Assembly: GCA_017415995.1 (NCBI GenBank)
Contig: JAFQDN010000050.1
Coordinates: forward strand, 1 to 64,000
Direction of reading: 5' to 3'
DNA length: 64,000 bases
Origin: Akkermansia sp.
GTDB lineage: Bacteria; Verrucomicrobiota; Verrucomicrobiia; Verrucomicrobiales; Akkermansiaceae
Shown in pieces: positions 34,249 to 41,386 of the stretch (within the stretch, counting starts at the first letter, position 1; the number at the start of each line of letters is the position of its first letter). A model generated the notes under the pieces. It worked only from the letters and a program-made list of their open reading frames with translations, was not told the DNA's origin and did not search any database. A program made the translations under genes and the position numbers.

Positions 34249-34446
34249 TTACGGAGACGTCTGCGTCGTGGTATGATGGTGGTGCTCGCAATCCTCATGC
34301 GTGTGGCAGCTACAGGAGGGCTCAGTCTCACAGGCGGATTGATGAGAACCATACCACACTCCCGCAGCGATCCCTAACAAAGCCAATGCTACCAAAATCA
34401 GAGGGAAGAGCCAACTGTTGTTTTTGTTTTCTTTCGTATTACTCAT
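34249..34446 (-). CDS. Small membrane protein with Cys/His-rich tail
   Basis: A 65-residue protein with one membrane helix (about 12-32, WLFPLILVALALLGIAAGVW) and a tail CETEPSCSCHTHEDCEHHHH rich in Cys and His that could bind a transition metal. The N-terminus is hydrophilic (MSNTKENKNN). It overlaps the stop of the S9 peptidase gene by 8 bp and is the last gene of that transcript. It is not recognised as a known family. The metal-binding idea is an inference from composition. Confidence 0.6.
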   Translation of the reverse strand: MSNTKENKNNSWLFPLILVALALLGIAAGVWYGSHQSACETEPSCSCHTHEDCEHHHHTTTQTSP

Positions 34447-36277
34447 GATGATTTAAGTGTTTTTTTAGGAAAGGTACAATGTGTTTGGCGTATAGCCACG
34501 GTTCATGTTCCGGGGAAGTAAACCCGTGAGCTTCGTCCGGCAATGAAACAACGGTCACATCTTTACCCGCCTCTCTCATACGACGTATGAGCAAAAGCGA
34601 GTGCTCCGGAGGAATCAACGTATCTCGTTCGCCGTAATACACCAGCAGAGGCTCACAAAAATTCTCCGCATGCCACGCAGGGGATACAGACTTCAGTCGC
34701 ACATGCTCAGCGGGGTCACTCATATCACCGACAGTCAGCGAATCTTCCCCCGCATACGGAGACTCTACACCATTCATTTTACTCAAGTATAGCAATAAAT
34801 CTTGCGGTCCGAATAGGCTGATGCCGCAGGCATACATCCCGGGGTAAAAGCAAAGAGAAGATGTCACGGCATAGCCACCGTATGAACCGCCGAACACGGC
34901 TATGCATCCACGCTCAGCAATTCCTTGCTTCAGCAGCCATGGGATGCAATCATTCACATCCGTTTGCATCACTCCTTTTCCCCATTGTCTATTACCGGCA
35001 TGCATAAAACTTTTGCCCCAGCCGCGTGAGCCTCGGAATTGAGGCTGTACCACGGCAAAACCACAGCTCACAAGGTATTGAACGCGCCAATCATAGTTGG
35101 CATCATTACGCATACGTGGTCCTCCGTGTACAAAAATAACCGTCGGGTATGGCCCGATTCCATCAGGCAATGTGTAGTAGCATGGTATGCGCGTACCATC
35201 TGAAGCAGTATACTCATCAAAGTGCGTGGGGCGCGTAGGCGGAACCTGCTGTGGCTTACTCAACTCGCGCAACCCTTTGCCTCGTTCATAAAGTGCAGGG
35301 CGAGCAGGCTGTCCCGCAGGTATCAACTGCAATTGTACGCGTTGTTCATCAGCGGAGAGCAACAGTGGCACCCAAGCTGCATCCTGAGGCAACGCCCGTT
35401 GCAATTCCTCCATCACAGCACAGGAACGCAAGGGAACATATGTAATTTTGTCCCACTGCTGAGTGTAACCTACAACCTCTCCTCCGATGCTAAAAAAAGG
35501 AGCCATAACATCCGCCCGCCCTGCATCTGCCAATGTCTGCAGTTCTCCATCAGACAATCGAAGCCTCGCCAAACAGACCCCCTCGCGCTCTATATCATGC
35601 AGTACATACACTCCCCCCACGCCATCTACCCCGACCAGCTGCAAGCGGTCATCCTGAGCCACGCTTAAAACGCATCGAGAGGAACCTCCCTCACCGGGTA
35701 CATAAATTCTTTTACTTCCGTCATCCCCCCATTGCAGCCAGGCCGCTGCACTGCCATCCGGTAGCAACGCGTGAGAAACCGCCGGAATAATCTTCGCCTC
35801 CCGCAATTCGACTGACTCAACGTCCAGCAGATAAAACGGTGCATTCGAGCACGGCTCCGGCGCAGCTTGCAACAGCAGCAAGACCTTACCCGCCCGTTCC
35901 ACCTCCATGATGGGCATACACCAAGCATGAAGCCCCGCCGGGCATACATCTGCAACGGCTCCTCCCTCGGCATGTAGCAATAGTCTCGTGCGTCCTGTAC
36001 AATCCGTGCCGACCACCAACATGCGTCCATCTCGACAGAATAACACTTTTGTGATATACTCTACTGCTTCCACTCGCAGTATCTGATCTGCACCGTTTGT
36101 CAATAACAGCAGCTCATTGGGTTGCGGTGTGCTTAACACAAATCGGCTCAGTTGTGCATCCGCTGCCATCACCACAGCGCAAGCCGCATCTTGATACAAA
36201 CGAGCGCGAGCCTCATCTGCCAGCCCTCGGGGCAGTAGATTGAATATCAACAAGATTATCCACAGAAAACACTGCAT
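34439..36277 (-). CDS. Exported S9-family prolyl oligopeptidase
   Basis: A serine peptidase of the prolyl oligopeptidase/acylaminoacyl-peptidase family, about 612 residues from the chosen start. The N-terminal half is a beta-propeller, and the C-terminal half is an alpha/beta hydrolase with the nucleophile elbow VFGGSYGGYAV, HGGPRMR oxyanion region, Asp in YYGERDTLIPPEHS and His in PDEAHGFTS. The start at 36277 is preferred over an ATG at 36346, because it gives a clean signal peptide (CFLWIILLIFNLLPRGLA) and because a terminator for the upstream gene lies between the two ATGs. It probably trims peptides in the periplasm. Confidence 0.88.
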   Translation of the reverse strand: MQCFLWIILLIFNLLPRGLADEARARLYQDAACAVVMAADAQLSRFVLSTPQPNELLLLTNGADQILRVEAVEYITKVLFCRDGRMLVVGTDCTGRTRLLLHAEGGAVADVCPAGLHAWCMPIMEVERAGKVLLLLQAAPEPCSNAPFYLLDVESVELREAKIIPAVSHALLPDGSAAAWLQWGDDGSKRIYVPGEGGSSRCVLSVAQDDRLQLVGVDGVGGVYVLHDIEREGVCLARLRLSDGELQTLADAGRADVMAPFFSIGGEVVGYTQQWDKITYVPLRSCAVMEELQRALPQDAAWVPLLLSADEQRVQLQLIPAGQPARPALYERGKGLRELSKPQQVPPTRPTHFDEYTASDGTRIPCYYTLPDGIGPYPTVIFVHGGPRMRNDANYDWRVQYLVSCGFAVVQPQFRGSRGWGKSFMHAGNRQWGKGVMQTDVNDCIPWLLKQGIAERGCIAVFGGSYGGYAVTSSLCFYPGMYACGISLFGPQDLLLYLSKMNGVESPYAGEDSLTVGDMSDPAEHVRLKSVSPAWHAENFCEPLLVYYGERDTLIPPEHSLLLIRRMREAGKDVTVVSLPDEAHGFTSPEHEPWLYAKHIVPFLKKHLNHHE

Positions 36278-36291
36278 TATCGTCGCACATG

Positions 36292-36336
36292 CAAAAGGTG
36301 GCAGCCCCTCGGCTCTCACCGCATAAGCTGCCACCT
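36292..36336 (-). terminator. Terminator between the small zinc-finger protein and the S9 peptidase
   Basis: GGTGGCAGC (36297-36305) pairs with GCTGCCACC (36327-36335). Read on the minus strand the stem is followed by TTTTGC. It lies within the possible longer N-terminus of the peptidase and argues against it. Confidence 0.7.
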
Positions 36337-36362
36337 GCTTCTTCATTCAGCAAAAGCGAGCT

Positions 36363-36578
36363 TTAGTAGGAACTGGTACGTCCCGTACCTTTGCAGTATG
36401 AGCAATTGTAGTTACCCCTAAAACCGGTACCACCGCAAAATGCGCAGCGTGTGGGAACGGAACCATTGCAATCCAAGGACTTGGTGTCCACGGCTGCCTG
36501 AACTGTGGGGGACGTGCCGATAGCGAAACCTGCAACAGTCACGCATACAGCGACAAGAGCCATAATCGCTTTTTTCAT
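36363..36578 (-). CDS. Small exported protein with one DnaJ-type zinc finger
   Basis: A 71-residue protein. The first 28 residues form a signal peptide (IMALVAVCVTVAGFAIGTSPTVQA). The mature part ends in CAFCGGTGFRGNYNCSYCKGTG, cut here as CAFCGGTG and CSYCKGTG, which are the two CxxCxGxG half-sites of a DnaJ cysteine-rich zinc module. No J-domain is present. It is a secreted mini zinc-finger of unknown role, perhaps binding unfolded protein or a thiol partner. It has its own promoter (36673-36701) and terminator. Confidence 0.75.
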   Translation of the reverse strand: MKKAIMALVAVCVTVAGFAIGTSPTVQAAVDTKSLDCNGSVPTRCAFCGGTGFRGNYNCSYCKGTGRTSSY

Positions 36579-36672
36579 TGTTGTAATATGTATTGAGTGT
36601 TATTTTTTTGAACGGATGAGCCACGGGCAACTGCACATCTTTCAGCGGAAGCTCGCTACTCGTTCTAATGTG

Positions 36673-36701
36673 TAAATAGCATTTTCGTTACATATAGTCA
36701 A
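36673..36701 (-). promoter_or_regulatory. Promoter of the small zinc-finger gene
   Basis: TTGACT (36701-36696) and TATTTA (36678-36673) on the minus strand with 17-bp spacing; the leader is about 90 nt. Confidence 0.55.
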
Positions 36702-36986
36702 GCAAATTATCTTCCTTTCGATTCTTTTGTGGCGATTTTTTGCTGCTCCGTCATAACATTTGCAGAATATAGTTTCCCTTGGGAGCCCAATACCCTAGCC
36801 CGAAGGGGGGGGGATGGACGGCAATGAGTCCGTCCCCACTTTCAAAAAATCAGTATTTCTTGCGGGCTAATAACTAATTTTCAGTTACTTAAATAATATG
36901 CGTTAAAAAAGGGTTGCAAATGTTATGCACATGCGTCCCAAAGATTTTCTAAACGATAGCAAAACAGCAAAAATCGGGGCAAAAAA
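36702..36986. other. Intergenic region with a G9 run and a hairpin
   Basis: AT-rich DNA upstream of the IS4 remnant. At 36810-36837 GGGGATGGAC pairs with GTCCGTCCCC (one wobble) around GGCAATGA, next to a run of nine G (36805-36813). No gene is supported. Confidence 0.4.
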
Positions 36987-37749
36987 ATGGAAGGTTATTT
37001 TTCTCACCAGCAAATCGTATACTGGTGTTGCTTCAAAAAAACACCTTCTATGAGTACTGTACATCTTTTCTCCCAAGTTGCAAGCTTAATCGATCGAACC
37101 ATAGTCGTTTCTGCTGCAAAAAAGCGACATACAGACAAATATTGCCCAACTCTCGACACATGGACGCATCTTATTGCCCTGCTGTTCTGCCATATGGCAG
37201 ACTGCCAATCCCTGCGTGATATCTGCAAGGGGCTACAAGGAATAAGAGGTGGGCTCAACCACTTGTGAATTCAAAAAGCACCATCTCGTAATGCGCTGAG
37301 CCATCAGAATGCTAAGCGAGATGCTATGGTGTTCCGGGATATCTACCAACTTCTTCACAAACGCTTGGGACAGCAGGCCTTTACCTGTCGCTTCCGGGAG
37401 GGGTATCAAGGCATCTCGCATCACGTTGCTCGATTCGAGCGTTATCACACTCTGCCTCAGTATGTTCAACTGGGCACATTACAGCGAAGAGAAAGGCGCT
37501 ATAAAGCTTCACACACTCTTTTCGCTCAATGACTTTCTACCTATAGATGTTCACGTTTCAGATGGTAAGATGTCGGATAACATAGGCGCTTACCACCTGA
37601 TGCCACCGGGGCGCAGTATCATTGTAGCCGACCGAGGATACGATGATACGGAGCTCCGGAGGGATTGGGACAGCAGGGGAATCAGCTTTGCCAGAGCAAT
37701 TGCTGAAACGGACAGAAAACATCAACGGAGCAGATTCAGAAAAGGATAG
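36987..37749 (+). pseudogene. Decayed IS4-family transposase
   Basis: The N-terminal part (HLFSQVASLIDRTIV, TDKYCPTLDTWTHLIALLFC, SLRDICKGLQG) matches the N-terminal domain of IS4-type transposases. A TGA at 37266-37268 interrupts it after GLNHL, and the same frame then continues with QKAPSRNALSHQNAKRD, as the family does. Between about 37380 and 37430 the homology shifts to another frame (ITLLDSSVITLCLSMF, GAIKLHTLFSLND, VADRGYDD). The frame ends early, after SFARAIAETDRKH, so the last third is missing. The element is dead and borders the vWA/kinase locus. Confidence 0.85.
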
Positions 37750-37762
37750 AGGGGAAATTAGC

Positions 37763-37791
37763 TTGATTAAGTCGGGAGATTATGTTATAAC
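37763..37791 (+). promoter_or_regulatory. Promoter of the LRAT-like gene
   Basis: TTGATT (37763-37768) and TATAAC (37786-37791), 17-bp spacing, directly after the IS4 remnant; the leader is about 26 nt. Confidence 0.6.
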
Positions 37792-37823
37792 TTCCGGAGT
37801 AACATAAAGCAAAAAACTCTCTC

Positions 37824-38978
37824 ATGCTCGGACATTTTTTGAAAATATATAAAAAGGAAGCTGCACCGGTATGGAGTGCGGATGAATTAAAGGAACAGGA
37901 ACCCGGAACCTGCGTGGTGGCACTCAAGGCGCATGAGGTGCTGTTGGCAGAAGGAACCTCGGTGGAAATGCAGTTTGGCGTGTGGGCCGGAGAAGGGAAG
38001 CTGATTGTCCAAAAATCCCTGACGGAAGAATGGAAATATGCAACGTTTTTCGTGGATTATATGGAAGCCGATGGGGATTGGAAGTATGTGGGGTATGAAT
38101 CACCGTACGGCGATGAGAACAAAGCCGAGACCCTGAAACGAGCGAAGGAGCGCTTGCATAAATTAAGCAAGGAACTGCGTAGTTATCCCGGTGATGATTT
38201 TGTGGATGAGTGTCTTACGGGTAAAGAAACATTGCAGCTGATGGAGCGGTTTCATACGCGGGTGGGGCAGCATTGGTGGACGCCGTTGCAGCTCCCTGCC
38301 TCATACATTTTGGAGCAATTTAAGCATGCTTTGGCGCGGCGTGTGGAGAAAATAAACCTTGAGGAACAGCAAGAGAAGAAAGAAGAGAAAAAGGCTTCTC
38401 TATGGGGGCGCTTCAAAACGGCGGTGGCGAGTACGAGTGAGAATATGTATAACAATTCCGTGCGGAAATTGTATGAGTCTGTCTCAAAAATTAAAGAAGT
38501 GCCGGACTCAATTAAGACCCCGATGCTTCAGCACCACGGTATTATGTTGGAAGGTGAACAAGTGGTGCATTTTTCCGGCAGCCGTATACGCACCGGAAGT
38601 TTCCGAGGTTTTTGTGAAACAACACCCGGAACGGAGGTAGGCGGAGCCGCTACGGGTGAGCCGCAGGATGCTGCGGAAGTGCGCTTGGTGACGCGTAACC
38701 GCGCCTTGATGATTTATTGTGTAGATGCCATTAAACGTGGCCACTGGGGCGATTTTAACTTGCTGACAAACAATGCTGAGCATTTTTGTAGGGCCTGCCG
38801 TTCCGATAAGCGGGAATCCATACAGGTGTTCAATGCTGCAATCAATGCCGTAGGTACTATTTTGGCATTGTTACCCGGCATGGGGTGGGTGTCATCTCTG
38901 TTGATGATGGTACTGCGCCGAAAGCCCAAAGGCGGAGCTCATGCCTCGCTGGCTGATTTGGAGCATGAAACGCTGTAA
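37824..38978 (+). CDS. Membrane protein with LRAT-like domain lacking the catalytic Cys
   Basis: A 384-residue protein. Residues 1-130 are an unrecognised alpha/beta region (CVVALKAHEVLLAEG, WKYATFFVDYMEADGDW). Residues 170-200 form a charged helix (EEQQEKKEEKK). Residues about 235-325 resemble an LRAT/permuted papain-like domain: LQHHGIMLEGEQVVHFSG gives the two histidines (H238, H249), and FNLLTNNAEHF is the usual 'NCEHF' box with Ala318 where the nucleophilic Cys normally sits. Two cysteines (C322, C325) follow closely. A membrane helix spans about 340-363. It converges on the kinase operon and is probably part of the same locus. Confidence 0.6.
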   Translation: MLGHFLKIYKKEAAPVWSADELKEQEPGTCVVALKAHEVLLAEGTSVEMQFGVWAGEGKLIVQKSLTEEWKYATFFVDYMEADGDWKYVGYESPYGDENKAETLKRAKERLHKLSKELRSYPGDDFVDECLTGKETLQLMERFHTRVGQHWWTPLQLPASYILEQFKHALARRVEKINLEEQQEKKEEKKASLWGRFKTAVASTSENMYNNSVRKLYESVSKIKEVPDSIKTPMLQHHGIMLEGEQVVHFSGSRIRTGSFRGFCETTPGTEVGGAATGEPQDAAEVRLVTRNRALMIYCVDAIKRGHWGDFNLLTNNAEHFCRACRSDKRESIQVFNAAINAVGTILALLPGMGWVSSLLMMVLRRKPKGGAHASLADLEHETL

Positions 38979-39010
38979 ATGCGAGCCGGCGTGCCCATGT
39001 TGACCGTTAG

Positions 39011-39403
39011 TCAGTTTTTGAAGAGCGGGACAACGGGCGCGTTTTTGCGGTCCTCATCCGTGATAACGGGGCGGGGACGCGGGGCAGTGGCAGGGGCAGT
39101 GTAGCGGCGTGGTTGTAGTATGCCGCGTGCGGCAAGCTCTTGGCGTTCTGCTTCGGCGCGGCGTTGCGGGGAGATAATCGGGGCCTCCTGTTGGAGCGGT
39201 TGCAGTGGCAATTTTGGCCAGGGGCGCGCAGCCGGAACGGGTGATTGCAGGGGCACGGAACGCACCGGCTGCTCCGGCAGGTGTACATGCGAGGCTGTTA
39301 CCGTTGCGCTTTGTGGCAAAGGCAAGTGAACACGGCTAGCGCTACCGTCCTTTGCTGCGCCATATGAATGCTCATTGTGTACTGTGTTTTTTTGATTAGA
39401 CAT
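39011..39403 (-). CDS. Small proline-rich protein sharing tails with the phosphatase
   Basis: A 130-residue low-complexity protein rich in Pro, Gln and Ala. Its middle (EQPVRSVPLQSP, PKLPLQPLQQEAPII) resembles the N-terminal tail of the PPP phosphatase at 41387-43210 (EHPVRTVTQTGP, PKLPQQPLQQEQPII). Its last residues, TDEDRKNAPVVPLF, are identical to a stretch near the phosphatase C-terminus. It therefore looks like the phosphatase tails without the enzyme. It may compete for or bridge the same partner. It is the last gene of the locus on this strand, 111 bp after the zinc-ribbon gene. Confidence 0.7.
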   Translation of the reverse strand: MSNQKNTVHNEHSYGAAKDGSASRVHLPLPQSATVTASHVHLPEQPVRSVPLQSPVPAARPWPKLPLQPLQQEAPIISPQRRAEAERQELAARGILQPRRYTAPATAPRPRPVITDEDRKNAPVVPLFKN

Positions 39404-39514
39404 GGTTCCGTGACGAATTTTAGCTGTGATTCCTGCATGCGCAAGGGCGCCTTCTGTTAGTCAAGACACCCTCCAGCGCGATTCTGTTCACTGAAAAGTT
39501 AATTTTTTCAAGAC

Positions 39515-40897
39515 TTAATCATCAAACATACAGGAGATGAAGAGAGCTGCTAAGGCGTAGAGCGGCAAGAGCCATTCCGCCCCGTTTGACAGCCCGATGA
39601 ACATGGCTATTGCGCAAAAAATGCAGTGGCGTATGTTGTTTCTGGTATTTTGGGTCTTAGGTTGCGTCGTAATCTGATCAACAAATACTCCCGCAATAGC
39701 AGCGAATATGAAGGTTGCGAGGTATAAATCCGTGTAATCATAGGCAAGAACTCCGGCAATGAGGGCTGCTATCCACCCTTTGACTTCCGAGCTCGTTTTT
39801 TTGTTTCCGACATGCCAAATTTTGAGCTTGGGATTGTATGCAATGTAGGAAGAGCAATGCGGGCAAGTGTAATTGTCCGGCGTGGGTCTGTATAGGTGTT
39901 TACTGCAAGCCGGGCATTGCCTCCTGTAGTGTGTAAGAGTCCACCTGCCGTCTTCTTTTCGATACTCGGCATGGCAATTCGGGCACAAGGCTTTCTCCGC
40001 AGAGACGTATGTGCCGCAATTCACACAGTTAAATCCGGCAGCCTGTTTGTGGGAGGGGGGGATGGGCGAATGATGCTTAGTAGGCGGTGGGGGTGAGGCT
40101 TCCTTTTTTTCATTTTCGCTGTAATACCAAGCTTTGTCCTTAGTGTCGAAGTAGACGCGTCTGCCACATCTTCCGCAGAGTAAGGAATTTTTGTTGCGAA
40201 AGACAAGCGTATTACCGCAATGACAGTCGATTTTGCGCCCACAAGGACTCCAATCGTAGTCTTTTGCTTCATAGCGGGAATTGCAGGTGGGGCATGTAGC
40301 GAAATGGGGGGATGAAGCCTCGAATTTTGTGCCACAGATGGTACAGGTCGGGTTAGGGAGAGCCCGTTGCGGAACGTTGTATGAATACACTCGGGAAATG
40401 GCACCATCCTGCCGGAACAGGCGGACTCGGAGCGTGTCTCCGGGGGCAACAAGGCAGGAAAAATATCCGTTTTCTGCATTCATTTGTTCAGATGTTGCCG
40501 TTGGGTCAGCTCCCTCTCTTTCAAAGCGCCATACCCCCTCAGTATGCGTGGTTTGTAACAAGACTCGGTATTGGAGTTTTGTCTTCATCATACAAACGAA
40601 ACGCGGTTCCTCACTGCACTCAAATTCCTTGATGCCAACACATTGCAGGACTTCAAAAAGCGTTTCGTAACAGTCATCGCAGGTAACAAGCTCCCCCGAA
40701 TTGCAGTTCACCTCATTGATAGCTCCGCATTCGCAGCAGCGCAGCATGAGCTTGTCCACCCCCTTAGCATCTAAGGGGGTGGAATTTAATTTGTGCCGTT
40801 GCTTCCAATGGTAGGCGTCCCTATTCTTGCGGACGGAGAGAGGAACCAACTGATCTTGCTTCAGATTGATGACGCGAAGCTGCGTGTATTTTGCCAT
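39515..40897 (-). CDS. Multi-zinc-ribbon protein with C-terminal membrane segments
   Basis: A 460-residue protein. At least five Cys-pair zinc ribbons can be seen: CCECGAINEV with CDDCYE (about 54-76), CTICGTKFEA with CPTCNS (about 185-205), CHCGNT with CGRCGRR (about 225-245), CVNCGTYV with CPNCHAEY (about 290-310), and CPACSKHLY with CPHCSSY (about 330-350). Between the first two lies a beta domain (YRVLLQTTHTEGVWRFER). The C-terminal 90 residues contain three to four membrane helices (GWIAALIAGVLAYD, YLATFIFAAIAGVFV, LLPLYALAALFISC). It is probably a membrane-anchored scaffold of the vWA/kinase system. It starts 9 bp after the zinc-ribbon/FHA gene. Confidence 0.7.
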   Translation of the reverse strand: MAKYTQLRVINLKQDQLVPLSVRKNRDAYHWKQRHKLNSTPLDAKGVDKLMLRCCECGAINEVNCNSGELVTCDDCYETLFEVLQCVGIKEFECSEEPRFVCMMKTKLQYRVLLQTTHTEGVWRFEREGADPTATSEQMNAENGYFSCLVAPGDTLRVRLFRQDGAISRVYSYNVPQRALPNPTCTICGTKFEASSPHFATCPTCNSRYEAKDYDWSPCGRKIDCHCGNTLVFRNKNSLLCGRCGRRVYFDTKDKAWYYSENEKKEASPPPPTKHHSPIPPSHKQAAGFNCVNCGTYVSAEKALCPNCHAEYRKEDGRWTLTHYRRQCPACSKHLYRPTPDNYTCPHCSSYIAYNPKLKIWHVGNKKTSSEVKGWIAALIAGVLAYDYTDLYLATFIFAAIAGVFVDQITTQPKTQNTRNNIRHCIFCAIAMFIGLSNGAEWLLPLYALAALFISCMFDD

Positions 40898-40906
40898 GCC
40901 GGATTC

Positions 40907-41359
40907 TTATAATTTGTAAATGGCAATGATGGTCATACCCTGCTGTCCGGTCTTTCTGCCACAAATGCTGATGCTGTCACCTTGGTGAATTTCCGCTTCA
41001 TCGGTAATGATTTTTCCATTGAGTGCCGTAGCATTGCGAGTACCGGGTATGGCTTGGATAAAGCATTTACGATCGCGCCAAATTAAGCGGAATTGAATGC
41101 GCTCTGCCTGGCGGGAATAGTCTGAGATTTGCCGGAGCATGTTTTCACCTACATCTGTAGGAAAGGGCATGACGCGGACGTTGAGCTCTTTCCCCAAGTC
41201 GGAGGTGAGGGCCATGCAGTTAACCTCCGGGGGCATGGGAGGGCAAGCAACTTCTTCCGTCCGATAATCGTTGATGGCTACCGTTTCCCCGCAATCCGGG
41301 CAAGATGGAGCCGGAATGAACGATTTGGCGCCACATTGGGGGCAAATATACTGTTTCAT
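40907..41359 (-). CDS. Zinc-ribbon protein with FHA-like domain
   Basis: A 150-residue protein. The N-terminus is a zinc ribbon (CPQCGAKSFIPAPSCPDCGE). The C-terminal 90 residues are beta-rich, and the end (TRNATALNGKIITDEAEIHQ, GDSISICGRKTGQQ) aligns with the C-terminus of the kinase next to it (TRNLTGVNGTPITGETKLAE, GDYICLVGKTSGK). The pattern 'NGxxI...L..GD.I.I' is that of FHA domains, which bind phosphothreonine peptides, but the conserved GR, SxxH motifs are not clear. It probably reads the phosphorylation state set by the neighbouring kinase and phosphatase. Confidence 0.65.
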   Translation of the reverse strand: MKQYICPQCGAKSFIPAPSCPDCGETVAINDYRTEEVACPPMPPEVNCMALTSDLGKELNVRVMPFPTDVGENMLRQISDYSRQAERIQFRLIWRDRKCFIQAIPGTRNATALNGKIITDEAEIHQGDSISICGRKTGQQGMTIIAIYKL

Positions 41360-41386
41360 ACGTTTAAGAAGAGAGTGAGTTTAGAT

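Noticed and set aside
36278..36346. Longer N-terminus of the S9 peptidase
   Set aside because: A terminator hairpin for the upstream gene lies in it, and the signal peptide starts at the internal Met.
36810..36837. Hairpin in the region before the IS4 remnant as a terminator or element copy
   Set aside because: There is no T-run, and it does not share the GGTACGGAG ends of the 65-bp element; kept only as a note.
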